DNA of 64,000 nucleotides from Lineus longissimus (GCF_910592395.1 NC_088313.1:8434501-8498500); one strand, 5' to 3'. Shown: positions 11,175-24,001, counted from the stretch's first letter. Program-made: numbers and translations. Notes: generated by a model not told the origin, from the letters alone.

Positions 11175-12223
11175 TCATTCAACTTGTCCAATTAGATCAT
11201 TCTGCTCACGGAGAAGTTTGGCATATTTCCCCTGACGTTCAGCAGAGCCCGACAAAAAATCAGATGTCTTTGTCTTCTTCGACCCTTCTTCATCCTGAGT
11301 CTGCCCTTCTGCACTTGGCCGTTTTTTTCCACTTGGACAAGATGACAAAGCCGCAAAGGGGCTTGGTGAGATGCTCCTGGCATCGCTTGAAGTAGAAGGC
11401 TGGAGCACACTACGCTGGCTGGGAGGAAGAGGTGAAATTGTGCGGAAGGTGTTGTCTTCATCTTGGAACTGTCCAGTCTCACCTGGCCTATAGGTTTGTG
11501 ATGCTGTAACTATAAACTGGAGTCTCGCTGCACCCCCCTGTGGAAAGTAAAGTGAGTAATATTCGTCAAATAACTCGTACAGTTCCATCGATCCCCTTAA
11601 CTCAGGTTCAATATCAGTACCCAATCCTGATGTCTGCTGTTTTTTTAATAGCATCCCGCGAAGTTACTATTTATAGCTCACAAGGTTATTTGCATAAGAT
11701 ATTGATGACGTTTTAGTCACGTGACAGTCGGACATCGACACTTATTTCTACGCATTTGAGCCTATTTCAAAGTCAATTATCTTTGACCCTGCATTGTTTT
11801 TAGCATGAATGATACCATAGAGTCAGAGAGAGAAATATTCAGAACAATTATGTAGTATTTCCAACACTCGGACATGTGCCAGATTGAATCTAACTGCCGT
11901 AGTTAGAAAGCCTGAATCCATTACGAAACCGCATGTTTGTCCGACATTGCCTGTAATTCAGCGATGGGGAAATAGAGGGCAGCAGCTGCAGTGACGTCAT
12001 CTTCGCGGAATGCTATTTCTCTGTACTCCCGTCCTAGATTTCGCAATAGATTGTCAACCATTGTACCATCAATTTGCCCACTAACAGCCTGGCCAACACT
12101 CTCGTAGAAATCCTTTACTTTTCCATTCTTCCTGGCTGCTTTGAAATCTCTATGCGTTCGTAAAAGTTCATTAATTAGTTCTGTGATGTTATTCACAGTC
12201 CACCTGAATCGTTTAGATGCCAT
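11175..12223 (-). CDS. Myb/MADF-like DNA-binding protein of element O (probably two exons)
   Basis: The first coding block starts at the ATG at 12223 and stays open to 11921. It has the pattern of a MADF/Myb-type trihelix: RFRWTVNNITELINELLRTH, then KNGKVKDFYESVGQAVSG, then DNLLRNLGREYREI. A second block (open to 11175) is Ser/Pro-rich, with basic patches (SGKKRPS, GSKKTKTS) and a short C-terminal helix (GKYAKLLREQND). I could not fix the intron; the second block is preceded by a weak CAG acceptor near 11632. Its position opposite the transposase inside the same TIRs marks it as the partner gene of element O. It is unlike the Myb genes of A-C in sequence. Confidence 0.55.
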
Positions 12224-12509
12224 TTCGTGTGTGTATGATCTGAAACTTATCTGGAAATGAATGCATGTACAAACGCATGTAGGCTTTATAGCAGTGTATG
12301 ACAAGGGTGATTCCCGGAATCCCTGTGGTGTAATGATTCCTGGAAATGTTTACAGGCTGCTAACACCATGTTAACAGGCTGCTAACAGCCTGTTAACATA
12401 ATGTTAGCCAGAACTGCATGTTTGGTGGTTCAGGTTAACAGGAATGTTAACAGATCTGTAACACTAACACGTAACACATAACATACACGGAGTTCTAACC
12501 TCACCCATT

Positions 12510-13135
12510 GTTTAGTTTGCTGCTGGTTTGGTTGCGCCTGCAGTGCTCGCCTCCGCCTGGTGTGCGGATATCTATAGGCCTACAATAGGTCTCTTTCAAG
12601 AAAGATGGTGGACGTCCCGCGCGTGACGGGACACTGAACAAGACATTTAGATCGTTGTTACAGTCGGATACGCCAAACATAAACAATGGCTCTAGAGCGT
12701 AGACTGTAGAACCATTGTCTGGTGTGAACGTGAAGGCCTATTGTTCAGCACGATTTGCCAGAAAATGGCGACGCAGTCCTGAACAATAACCCATTTAAGT
12801 TTATGCATTTCGGCATTTTGAAAAGTGTTTTTTCACTAGCAATAGGAGTTTACCATGACATCATAAAGTCATTTTTCGAACTGATCATGCCAATTAAATC
12901 ATCAAAACCATTCAAAATGTCATGATGAAAATAAGTCTGACATGAATAATTTGAAGCAGACGGTTTCAATAACTTTGTTGTTAGTTTTATGTCGTGATAA
13001 ACTCGTATTGCCTGAGGAAAGCACCTTCAAAATGGGATGTAAATGGCATATTTATTACAATTTAGGCCTCTAGGCCTATTGTAATAAATTAATTTTCCTC
13101 TCCTAATCAGCGCCTTAGTGGTGAAGCGCTACAAA
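12510..13135. other. Spacer right of element O; no gene seen
   Basis: Unique-looking AT-rich DNA between the ATT target copy of element O and the first possible exon of the next gene. No supported coding region. Confidence 0.5.
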
Positions 13136-16100
13136 ATGGCTGACATATGGGGTCAAGCCTTTGAATTGCTACGACAAGTCAAGAGTTCTTCTACTGACCA
13201 AACAAATGCCTTTTTTCAAAGCGTTTTTATTGTAATGTTTAAATCTGCTTCTGACATACTGACTTGCTCGTCTTTTCAGCATTCCTAATGTTCTGGACTT
13301 CATGCATGAGTTCCGGTTGATGTTAGTAGAAGCTACCAATGGTAGGCCTCCTTCTGAAAAAACATTTGAAAGTCTGTTCATGACCTTTGGAAAAATATTT
13401 GCCATACCATTTAGGTAAGCATTTTTATTATCTCTCTTCTGCAGGCATTTTGGTGACGGTAAAGTTCCTTAAAAATTAGTTAAATATTTTTTAAGGATCA
13501 ATAAATTAGTATAATTGCTATATTAATTTAAACTTATCACTTTTCAAAGTCGCAGAGAGGTCAAATGGCATAAATTGTCGTATTTTCAATTCATATTTTA
13601 TGCATCAGTGTATGTTTAATACGACCGCCCATAGGTTTTTAGCTCACCTGTGGGGAGCTTAATACAAGACTGTGGCGTCCATCATCTACTTTTTGGCCTC
13701 CAGACGACCATCTTGGAAATTCGTTTTTTACCCCTCAAGTCCTAATAAGCTGAGGCCAGGGTATACATTGTCAAGGCAGCGGTAGCGCAGTGGAAGAGAG
13801 TCGGCCTCATGATCAAGAGGTCGTGGGTTCGACTCCCGGCCGAGTCACTGCTTAGTTCCCCTACTGGTCGAGTTCAAGTGAGCACCTTCTGGTTGCTCCT
13901 TGAAACCCCTGATTGATTTCTGTGGAGACCGGGGTAATAATATGATATCCCAAAGCGCTTTCAGCGAGAACTATAGTGTCACGGAATTGCGCTATATAAA
14001 AGACTCATTATTATAATATCATCTACATGTATCTGTCTGTCTGTCATTCGTCGTCCATTAGCGGAGCATGTATCAAAACTGCTGGGGCTAGAGGCTGAAC
14101 GTTTGCATGATGATAGCTTTGGGCAATATGCCCGAACGGCAAAATATTTTCTGACTTCTGTTGTTAATGAGGTTAATGAGGTTTTGCAATTATTTTATTA
14201 TGTTTTCCGATTATGATTACGAATTCAAAACATCTCTGTAGGATTTTTTAACGCGAAAAATGCTTGCCTTTTATTTGACCTAGTTTTCAAGGTCACAGTG
14301 GCAGGATACACTCGGGTGTGACAAGCAAAGCCAAAGGGTCTACGAGATAGGAACTTTTAGAAATCATATTTAGGCCCACTCTGTGGATGTTTAGTTCACA
14401 CATCATTTAGTATTACACCATTCATCATAGCTAGGCATGTGAGTGATCTGTAATGAATGACCCTTCTTTGAAAGCCCTATTTTTTGGTATTTTTCCTGGG
14501 TTCTGAAAATGTGAGGGTTCAGAGAAACCTGAAACCTCAGATGGTCTCCTACGACAAATCTCAGACAAATCAGGAAAATTTTAAAGAAATCGTTAAGAAC
14601 TCGGAAAAAGCTAACTACATGACGTGTTGAGTGTTTTTGGCTAAATTCCATCTGACATGTATGTACATCCACTGCAAAGAGCAAATTACATAATTGTCTT
14701 AGCATCACATGTACCTGGACCATTATTCATCATTACTAATGTTCTGACCTGTGGCTGCTCGGACAAAGTTCTGTTACAATGACAGGTGGTGATTTGATTG
14801 ATTATGTCGGCACAGTAAATAGCCACCCCAACTTCAATTTTGATTCATTATTCTACAGGTCTGGTAAAGTAAGACAGCTGCGAACAATGAAGATTTTTGG
14901 GCAGGAAGTAAAATCTGAGCCAGATCTGCTCTATGAATGCCAAACTTGGGAGGATGGATCTCGTATATTTGTTGCTACTGTCACTGAGGTATGAAGCTGA
15001 TTGCTTGGTAAATTGTATTGCCAGGGGTCATTTTTCTCAAAGTGCAGAAAAAAAATACATGTCCTGCACCTGTTTCAGACTCTCCTCCGGCTTACCATAT
15101 ATTGACGAAATTTTAAAATAATTTACCCGATGAACAATTTGAAACCCTTGCTGTTTTTTATCTTTACCGATGGTTACTTGACGGAAGGTACATGAAAATA
15201 TTTTTCTTTAAAAACAAAATGTTTGATGCAGTCCAATGTGATTGTCACATCCTCAATCTACACCCTTATGAGGGATGTCAGAGCTCCTCTTGTGTAATAC
15301 ATGTGACGCTATCATCAGGTCGTCATTTTGATAATGTTGAGGGGGTCATACTGCCAGTTCAAATTTAAAATAATAATTCCCCCACCCTCAGAGATTTGGG
15401 ATCTGAAGACGTTTCGTAATCGAACTTCTTGAAAGAATTTGGTCTAATAGTAATAATCAATCCATTATTATTAATTCGGAAATTGAGAAATTAATTGGGA
15501 AATTGTGAAAGCATTCAAGTCAATCTTGTCAACAGATGGTTTACCAAGTTACGACTATTACTAATGGGTGACTCTATTCGACAGTGTAGGTTTCCTCTGC
15601 ATGGCTCGGTTTCTTTCTGGTTCTAGAAATAAATCACCCAAATTCAATCAAATATTGTCTAAAAAGTCAATAATGAGCTTATATATTCTCACAAAGTCGC
15701 ATGCTCTCGACTCAATATTTTTATGCCCCCTTCTTCAGGCCTTTTAATTACATGTACTCCTATACACCCTGTAATTTTGGGACGTATTTTTGCTCTATTC
15801 ACCATAATTTGGGGACATTTTGATACGGCAACCTGATAAAACGCGTTAACTCAAAAACGCCATTGCCGATCGTCGCTTTTTTTTGTGCATGTTGGGACTG
15901 AATAACTACACAGTCACAAGCCTATTGATTTTCGTTGCGGTCCGATATCCAATATGGCCGCCATGACAGCTATCTTGAATTTGCATTCTGCGCATTAACT
16001 CAAAAACGCCACTGCCGATTGTCACCATTTTTGATTTTCGTTGCGGTCCGATATCCAATATGGCCGCCATGGCCGCCATCTTGAATTTGCATTCCGTGCA

Positions 16101-17582
16101 TTAACTCAAAAACGCCATTGCCGATCATCACCATTTTTGGTGTGCTTGTTGGGACTGAGGAAACTACACAAGCCTATTGATTTATGTTGCGGTCTGATAT
16201 TCAATATAGCCGCCACAGCAGCCATCTTGAATTTACATTCCGCACATTAACTCAAAGTAAAAAACGCCATTGCTCATTGTCACCATTTTTGGTGTGCATG
16301 TTAAGGACTGATGACCTACACAAGTCTATCGATTTTCGTTGCGGTTGGGCAGGGCCAGGGCGGCCATCTTGAAATCCTGTTCTGGCTATTTAAAGGAGAT
16401 TGCATTCATAGAATGAAATTTCCATCCACTCAGTAATTTCATGACAAAACAATCACTGTTTATCATGCCCACGGACAACACTCAGGCGGGGGCATATGCC
16501 ACGCTTTGCATTGCTCTTGTTATCAAGTCCTTTAAAACAAAGCTCTCTTAGCCTCATAAAATATGACAGGTATGTGACAAGTTTTTGTAATGGGCATGAC
16601 CTACATGTAATTCTTTGTTCACGTTATTTTTAGCATTCAAATTATATTCTAGATGAAGAAATATGCATGTGTTGCAAAAGATGAAGCCTATCAAGGAGTG
16701 CCACGGAAGCTTCGCCCTGCATCACAGGAAAAGAAAGATCGTAGTGAGCGTTTCTCTCCAAAACTTCCTTCAACATCACAGGAAGAGAAAGATCAAAGTG
16801 GGCCTTCTCCTTCAAAACGTAGAAAATTGGATGTTTATCTCAGTGATGATATTCGAGGTCAGCATGCTGCTGAGCTGCTACTTGAGCTCGAAAACAGTGT
16901 TCAAGACGTGAAGTTGGAAAACCAGGAACGCTGCATGCTGGGCTTGATTATACAGGCTACTAAAGTGAGTTTCAAGTTTTTAAGCAATAAAAGAAATAAA
17001 TGCTGCTTTACACATTTAGCCTTATAACATCGACCAACATACATTTTTGATTGAGTGAGTCCTCATTTCAGTGTTGACCCCCTTCATCGTAGCTGTAACT
17101 CAATCCCTCTCTTCCTCAAATTACTTATTCCTTACTGTCATGTCTTATCCAAATCCTAATCTAAGCCTAATAAAAAATAAAATAGTAAGTGTGATTTTTT
17201 GTGCTATACAGTAGTGTGTCATTTACATAGCATTATTGTTTTCAACTTTTTTGAATTGTTTATTGTCCCAGTTGAATCTAAAACAGAACTTTTCTAGCTG
17301 GGTATTCTTGACTATCAGTATCAATTTCTCATTTTTTGTACTTTCTAGGTTCGCTTGACATGCCTTGAAATGACAAACGACCACTTCCAACAACTAAAAG
17401 AAGAGAGATATCGTCCGCTTCTGAAAAAGACAGCCCATATTTATTTCTCAGAAGCATATGACATGTTTATCAAAAAGGATAGAAAACATTTGGTTCATAT
17501 CATGCTGGCCCTTGGTTACATGGGAATGAAGGATATTTATAACATACTCCTAAGCAAAGTGTTGGAGGGATATTTGTTGTAA
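13136..17582 (+). CDS. Multi-exon gene of unknown function
   Basis: I do not recognise the family. Four exons join in frame: 13280-13414 (entry and exit phase 2), 14859-14988 (2 to 0), 16653-16964 (0 to 0) and 17349-17582 (TAA). Donors are GTAAGC, GTATGA and GTGAGT; acceptors follow pyrimidine-rich tracts. These encode about 270 residues: RPPSEKTFESLFMTFGKIFA, then a stretch with YECQTWEDGSRIFVATVTE, then a Ser/Lys-rich basic tract with PSKRRKLD (possible nuclear signal), then a helical C-terminus ending in KVLEGYLL. A possible first exon starts at the ATG at 13136 (MADIWGQAFELLRQ), but no good phase-2 donor was found for it. No transposase motif seen and no TIRs surround it, so it may be an ordinary host gene. 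Confidence 0.6.
13640..14330 (+). repeat. Dispersed repeat starting TTTTTAGCTCACC (copy 1), in an intron
   Basis: Begins with ttagctcacctgtggggagctt and continues with tgtggcgtccatcatc and a ttcaaggtcacag block. Related copies lie at 20.54-25.14, 32.69-33.68 and 51.23-52.16 kb. This copy is split by a SINE. Confidence 0.6.
13774..14016 (+). mobile_element. tRNA-derived SINE
   Basis: The head has a pol III A box (TAGCGCAGTGG) and B box (GGGTTCGACTCCC) with a degenerate anticodon arm whose loop looks too long for a working tRNA. A non-tRNA body and the tail GCGCTATATAAAAGACTC followed by an ATT-rich end come next. This is the structure of tRNA-SINEs of marine deuterostomes. It sits in the first intron of the unidentified gene and inside another repeat. 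Confidence 0.75.
15844..16376 (+). repeat. Tandem repeat, four copies of about 105-150 bp
   Basis: Units start at about 15844, 15993, 16098 and 16243 with (g/a)cattaactcaaaaacgcc and end with (a/g)ccatcttgaattt. Copies are diverged and one is shortened. The array lies in the intron between the second and third confirmed exons of the unidentified gene. Confidence 0.75.
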
Positions 17583-19434
17583 AACCTAATAGGAGCTTTT
17601 TGCTCAGACATTCAGATCGGCAATATCCTTTCTTTGAAAAATCATGTATGTTATCGAATATCAGGTTAGGGACAAGCTTATTTGAAGCACAGTCGTGTCT
17701 CAACTTACACTATGCTAAGAATAAGAGAACAAAATGCAAGAAAACATGCTTTTCCGAATCCCAAATTTTGCTTGTCTAGCAGTTGGTTTTGGACATAACA
17801 TGACTTAGGCACCTCCAAAACTAGAAAGTTTCACACTACAGTACAAAGGATTTTGCCTGATGCATCCGATCAGATAGACACAGTAAGGCAAAATGAAACT
17901 GTGGCCACTGTAGAAATATTTCATAACTACAAAAGTACAAAAGTTTATGAACAAGTTGAAAGGAGAGACTGTCTGTGATTCACTCTTGAGAGTCTGTCCT
18001 CAACCTGATTAAGCACTGTGACTGCTGACTGACCGTGTGAGCTCTTGAGAAATACTGTGAAGACTCTATTAAGCCGGTTTCAGTCAGATCAAAAAAGGCC
18101 TAAGTTAAATCATTAGCATATTCATATAGGGTACCAAATGGGGCAACTGCAATTCATGGCCAGTCCTTCCATTAAAAGCTTTGACTGTGCAGTTATCAAA
18201 CGTGCTTTTGGTTAATTTCATGCGTACGATGTTCATTTCAAACAAAATGACCGTCAGCAGAATGATGGTCTTTTGTCAAACATTTCCGTTTGATAAGACA
18301 CTATCAAAAACGTGGAGGAATTCACAATTCAGATTTTAATTGAACTTGTCTTCGTTGTTTCTAAAGCACAAAGCTTTTTGTAAAGACACATCTATGAAAA
18401 GTGTCACTTGGATGTTTGTGATGTAATGTTGTCTAGTCCTATTAAGTCAGCCTAAACCTAGTAAGAATCACTCTGAGCATAGACCTCATGATGAGGAAAA
18501 AACATTAGTGTACGTTGTGGTAATTACAGCTTATGCTGCCTATGCTATGCAGCAAGGTGATGGAAATGTACGATTACCAAGGAAGCATCGCACAGGACGA
18601 AATGCGATTTTTAAGCATGCATAAAGCTGACGTAAAGGTGCCTGAAATGTAACCTTTCAACTCTTTTAAGTTGCTTAAATATTGAATTTTAAGTCACCTT
18701 TAAGCAGTGCGTAAAGGTGCTTTATGGCCCCTTCCTTTCAGCAGCTTTAATGGCCACGTAAATGCCACTTAAAGCCAACTTAATGACGCCTGAAATAAAC
18801 CTTTCACAACCTTTAAAGCTTGGTAAAGGTTGAATTTAAGTCACATTTAAGCCGTCCGTAATGATGCTTTATTGTGGTTCCTACATTTCAGCATCTTTAA
18901 GGGTCTAGTAAATTACCATTAAATACACATTTCAGACTCCTTTATGGGTACTTTTCAGGACCTTTAACCATTATGCATTTAGGCAAGCGATGCCTTTAAG
19001 CATAATGTAAATGTAAAGGCAACCATGTCAAAATTTTAGGCAGTTTTGACAAGGCAAGATTAGAATACTGTATGCCAAAGGACACTTTAGTCACATCCTT
19101 TAATGACTGAATTCATAGTTATTACAGAAAATGAAGACTAAATTTCAAAATTAGAAAATATTTATTTCTCTTGCAATATAAAATCATACAAAAATATAGT
19201 TTTGAGATACCTGAGAAGCAAAGATGTATAAAGGAGACTGTATCAATAATTTTTGTACTTTTTACATGAACAACAACATGAACAAGGAAGGGGTTCAGAT
19301 TGGCTTAGAATAGATGGTTAATTAATTGGGTTTTCTTAAAGACATTCTGCATCAAGCTTTAAGGAGATGGAATTGGATCTATTAAGCTCTCGGTCAATAT
19401 ACATACAGCCAATACCCCAAGTCTAGAATTTCTT
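17583..19434. other. Downstream of the unidentified gene; diverged tandem repeat
   Basis: No coding region found. At about 18636-18900 two diverged copies of a unit of about 155 bp read cctgaaat..aacctttca ... ttaagtcac.tttaag ... catctttaa. The part just after 17582 may hold the 3' untranslated region of the preceding gene. Confidence 0.45.
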
Positions 19435-19717
19435 CTAGCTTAAAATAGAAGGGCGCAGCACCTCTGCCCATCTAAAAATGCTCCCTGTTTTTTTTCAAAC
19501 ATTTTCTATTATCCATAGAGATAAGGCGACTCCCATGTCTTTTTTCTCAGGTTACCCTGCCGTTGCTAATCTAAAAACCCTAACTTAAGTTTCTTAAAGA
19601 AAGACTACTCTAGCCTAAAATCTACAAAGTAACAAATATAGGGTACATGAAAACAAACACATTTTTATAACTCCATGGACAATCTCAAAAATCATGCCGT
19701 TTTGAGTATCATCCATA

Positions 19718-19891
19718 GGGGCCATACTTTTATAGAATGTACGCATCAGGGGGGGGGGGGGGTACGGGAAATCAGTGTCAAAATGCGTACTCTAATGTAC
19801 TTGCTGTACATTATTTTGTATCTACTCATGCGTACAGGGGGGCAAAAACAGGGAAAATGTGCATACATGTACATACTAAAAGTATGGCCCC
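19718..19891. mobile_element. 174-bp MITE with GGGGCCATACTTTTA ends
   Basis: Perfect 15-bp inverted ends GGGGCCATACTTTTA, flanked by ATA at 19715-19717 and 19892-19894. The second copy of the surrounding duplication (near 25300) lacks the element and shows the empty site. It contains a long G run and no gene. Superfamily not assigned. Confidence 0.8.
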
Positions 19892-20754
19892 ATATTATGA
19901 TGCAATGTATTGTGACAACTTGGGCACTTTGCCCTGGTATCATTTTCTACCCATGATTAATTTCACTAGACACATAAACAACAGATCGACAACTATAGCT
20001 TGCAGTAGATAGAGAGATGACAGTATGAGTATCATGGCTCCATATATGCACTGCAAGTCAGATCGATTTTACCATACATTGCCAAATGTCTTTATCATCA
20101 TGATCACAAGATTTGTATACAAATATACAAAAATATACAGTATTAAAAAATCAAAATACCACATACATGTCCGGTCAGCTGATGAATTACAGTAAAACTC
20201 ACATTTAAACCAATTCTCAATACAACAGTTTCAATCTTGACTACAAGTGGATTGCAATCTACAAAAATGTAGAATTTCTATGTTAATGTATATTATAATG
20301 CATTGTCATTAAAATAATACGTGCATGACTATATCAGAGATAAAAGTGGCTCATCACACAAAATTGACAGAACATTTTTGAGTGATGATGGACACCACAA
20401 TGACGTACGGCGCAGCACCCTGCAGCTGCCCCTCTAAAAATGCTCTCGGTTTTTTTCCCAAACATTTTCTAATTTGTACAGAAGGGCGACTCCCCTGTCG
20501 TTTGTCTCAGGTTACCCTGCCATTGCTAATCTAAATGAAATATCCTGGGGACACTGTGCTCACCTGGGAATCATTAAATTGCAGATGAAATGACATATGG
20601 AGGTTAAATTGACTTTTAGATATGAAAAAATGTGGCACGTCAATGACACGCACTTTTAGAGTTTGACTTCTGCAACTTGATAAACTAGGTCACAATTGAC
20701 CTTAATTGGGTCAACTTGTATATATCCCATTAGGTGTCTCCACAAGATTGAAAT

Positions 20755-20932
20755 CAGGGGATTACAACTCGTGTCGCATGCCAATGCTAAGTTTAGATCT
20801 TTCCGACTAACTGTAGCGAAGTCCGAGTTCGGCAGATTATTTGACGATGCACTGTGGCCTGAAGGCGTACGTGTGAGAAAGTACAATGTCCCTCCCAAAA
20901 AGGAGGATGAAAACACCGAGGACAAATCATGA
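20755..20932 (+). pseudogene. C-terminal fragment of LINE ORF1 protein
   Basis: About 58 codons ending at the TGA at 20930-20932, with FRSFRLTVAKSEFGRLFDDA followed by LWPEGVRVRKY, a pattern common at the end of LINE ORF1 proteins. No ATG in frame; the 5' part is missing. It overlaps the ORF2 start by ATGA (20929-20932), which suggests termination-reinitiation in the parent element. Confidence 0.65.
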
Positions 20933-23900
20933 TATATTTGTTTTCAAAGTGTAGTGTTAATAGAACAAACGCCATTACCCAACTCTTTCTTGTTAGTTGT
21001 ATGATTATGGGCCTGCTGAACTTTACGTCGTACAATAGCAATGGACTCGGATCAGGGCCAGTTGAACACATGTGTGAACTGAACGCATGCACTGACTTTT
21101 TATTACTGCAAGAACATTGGCAGTTTGAAGAACAATTACAAAAACTTAGAGGTGAATTGGGTATGAATATGAACATTCATGGTGTTACTGGTATGAACAT
21201 TGATCAATTGCTGGTTGGCCGGCCGCACGGAGGCGTGGCGATTGCTTGGGACCAAAGCATGGACGCGGTTGTTACACCTGTACAATGGGTTTCGAAACGT
21301 GTATGTGCTATTGAGGTTAAAAGTTTAAAATTAGAAAACAAAGTTATATTGTTAAATGTGTACATGCCGACCGATTCGGGAGGCCACCAGAACCTTATTG
21401 AATTTAACGGTGTTCTGCAAGAAATCTCGGCGATACTTGCAGCTGCAAATACCCCGGATATTATAATTTGTGGTGACTGGAACACTGATTTCAGTAGAGC
21501 TGAGTCAGCCCACACACGAGCTCTCCTAAAATTTATGGATGATGAGAGTTTGGTTTGCGGAAAGTCGCACACTACCTGTGACGTAGACTATACATATGAG
21601 AGCAAAATAACAGGTGACAGATCACTGATCGATCATTTTCTGGTATCGGAGAGTGTTTTCAATAGAATCAAAAAATATAGTGCCCTGCACAAAGCAGACA
21701 ACCTCTCTGACCACTCTAGTTTACAACTGGCTGTTGAAGTAAATAATCAAACTGGTAAAAAGTCCGATACCAATGATAGAAAGCCGGTAAAAACCCAGTT
21801 ATGGGACAGTGTCGCTCAAGACGATATTGTGAGGTATCAGGAAGTATTAACAGCCAAATTAGGCGAAATAAATGTTCCTTTTCAGGCACTTAGGTGTAAT
21901 AAGTACTCGTGTACGAACCACACTGGGGATATAGAAAAATTCCACGATGATATAATATCGGCATGTGTAAGGGCAGGGGATGAAACTATACCTTATAGTA
22001 ACAAGAGTACCTTTCGCGGTAGAGCAGGTTGGGACGAAGAAGTCAGTGAGCAAAAGAGACGGGCTTCGTTTTGGCATGAGTTATGGAAAGAAAATGGAAG
22101 ACCAAGAAATGGTTACGTCGCAGACATACGTCGCCACACTAGGGCACAATATCATTTAGCGGTAAAACGGGTAAAAAAGAATCAAGATAAGGTAGCTGCA
22201 GAAAAATTAACAAACTCAGCTGGGGGTAAGAGTAGTAAGGAATTCTGGACAGATGTGAAGAAAATAAAAGGTACAGGTCGTGTGACACCTAATACTATGG
22301 ACGGTGTTGAGGGGAGTGAGGCGATATGTCAAGTTTTTGCAAATAAATTCAGAAGGTTATACAACTCAGTTCCGTATGAAGTAGATGAAATGCATGAGTT
22401 GAAAAGGAGTCTAAATGATAGTATTTTACAAAATTGCTGTGTTGGTCAATGCCAAAATGATCATCGAGTTAATGTGCAGGAAGTTATTAAGGGGGTGAAA
22501 CAGCTAAAAGCAGGAAAGAAAGACAGTATTTCAGACATTAGATCTGATCATTTTATCAATGGTGGTCCTAAACTTTATACATATATATCGTTTCTGCTTA
22601 ATTCGATGATCTCACATGGTTACTGTCCTACTAACTTTACAAGGTCTAAGGTAATACCAATACCGAAAAATAACAGGAAGTCTTTATGTTCATCAGATAA
22701 TTACAGAGGTATTTCTCTGAGCAGCATTATTGGCAAGGTTCTTGATAACATCCTATTAAAGAAGTACGATTCTGTTTTATCTACATCTGACTCCCAGTTT
22801 GGTTTTAAGGCTGGGATGTCAACTGCTACATGCAGCACTGTTGTGAATGAGGTTAGAATATTATAATAGCTGCAAAACCGCAGTCTACTGTGTTATGCTT
22901 GATTGTGTTCATTTTATTAAATTATTCAGGGTATTGATGAAGAAAGGCCTGTGCCCTTTAATTGCACGACTTCTGGCCAACTTATATACAAATCAGATCA
23001 TGCAAGTACAATGGGGTGAGGTTTTGTCAGTGGAATTCACAGTTAGGAATGGTGTGAAACAAGGAGGTGTCTTATCACCAGTATTGTTTGGTATATATCT
23101 TGACGAACTTTTAGATAAATTGGGTAAATCTGGGGTAGGCTGCCATATTGGAAACATGTTCTTGGGCGCCTTTGCCTACGCAGATGATGTCATTATTTTA
23201 GCACCGTCATTATTCGGGCTTAGGAAAATGCTGAAGGTTGCTAGTGAGTTCTCGCTTGAGTATATGATTTCGTTTAACGCGTTGAAAAGCAAATTTCTTG
23301 TATTTGGGTGTAATGACCCTCCGCCTGAGGTGGTTTTTCAAGGTAATGCAATCAGAGTATCCCAAGAGGAAATTCATTTAGGGATACTTCTGGGTCATGA
23401 CGTACGACGTAGGCGGATACAACTATGTATAAATGATCTTTATAAACGCACGAACATTTTAATGTCTCAGTTTAGATTTGCCAACTACAGCACAAGATAT
23501 AGACTATTTAATACCTTCTGTATGTCCCTATATGGCTACCAACTATTAGATATGTCAAAACCTTATATGGAAGATCTTTACATCGCATGGCGTAAATGCA
23601 TCAGACAGGTATTGTGTCTCTCTTACCGTACTCATAATGAGTTACTATCAGATATTATTCAAGATTGCTGTATTCAAAATCAATTGGAAAAGAGAATGGT
23701 GAAATTTGTATATGGCATGTGTGTTGCAAAAAACATGTACACTCGGAAATGTTTTCAGTTAATAGTTGCAGGTAGCAGTTCACCACTAGGGAAAACTTTT
23801 ACCTTCATTACCCATAAATATAGTTGGAATAGGTACAATTTGCCACTTGTAGGACATATGATACATGATGTTTATAAATTGCCAGGTCAAACGAGGGTGG

Positions 23901-24001
23901 GATTTCTAATCAGGGAACTGTTAGAATTAAGGGATCAGGGGAGCAACTTTTTGTCGTGTGCTGAGATCAAAACACTTCTAGATTTTTTGTGTACAATGTA
24001 A
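20929..24001 (+). pseudogene. LINE ORF2: endonuclease and reverse transcriptase, frameshifted
   Basis: Would nick DNA and copy the LINE RNA at the target. The N-terminal exonuclease-endonuclease-phosphatase domain shows LLLQEHW, VYMPTDSGG, IICGDWNTDF and the late LSDHSSL motif. The RT begins around YRGISLSSIIGKVLDNIL and FGFKAGMSTATCS. The frame then stops at 22863-22865 and continues in the next frame from about 22850. In that second part, motif A is shortened: after CVMLDC the usual AFD is missing. NGVKQGGVLSPVLFGIYLDE and FAYADDVIIL (catalytic YADD) are intact. The C-terminus ends in LLDFLCTM at 24001. One frameshift plus a short deletion in RT motif A make this copy inactive. Confidence 0.85.

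Larger units (their letters stand above)
3572..12506 (+). mobile_element. Element O: outer Harbinger-like DNA transposon, interrupted by other elements
   Basis: The ends are inverted repeats of about 55 bp beginning GGGTGAGGT(C/T)AGAACTC and running into TTAGTGTTACAGATCTGT. An ATT direct repeat at 3569-3571 and 12507-12509 fits a 3-bp target duplication. Copies of the GTTACAGATCTGT motif recur just inside both ends, as expected for transposase binding sites. The element spans 8.9 kb. Removing element A and the MULE-like MITE leaves about 4.2 kb, which encodes a DDE transposase on plus (4039-5545) and a DNA-binding protein on minus (11175-12223). That gene order is the mirror image of A, B and C. 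Family assignment rests on the transposase motifs. Confidence 0.8.

Noticed and set aside
13784-13860. A functional tRNA gene
   Set aside because: Pol III boxes are present, but the anticodon loop looks too long and the sequence continues into a SINE body and tail.
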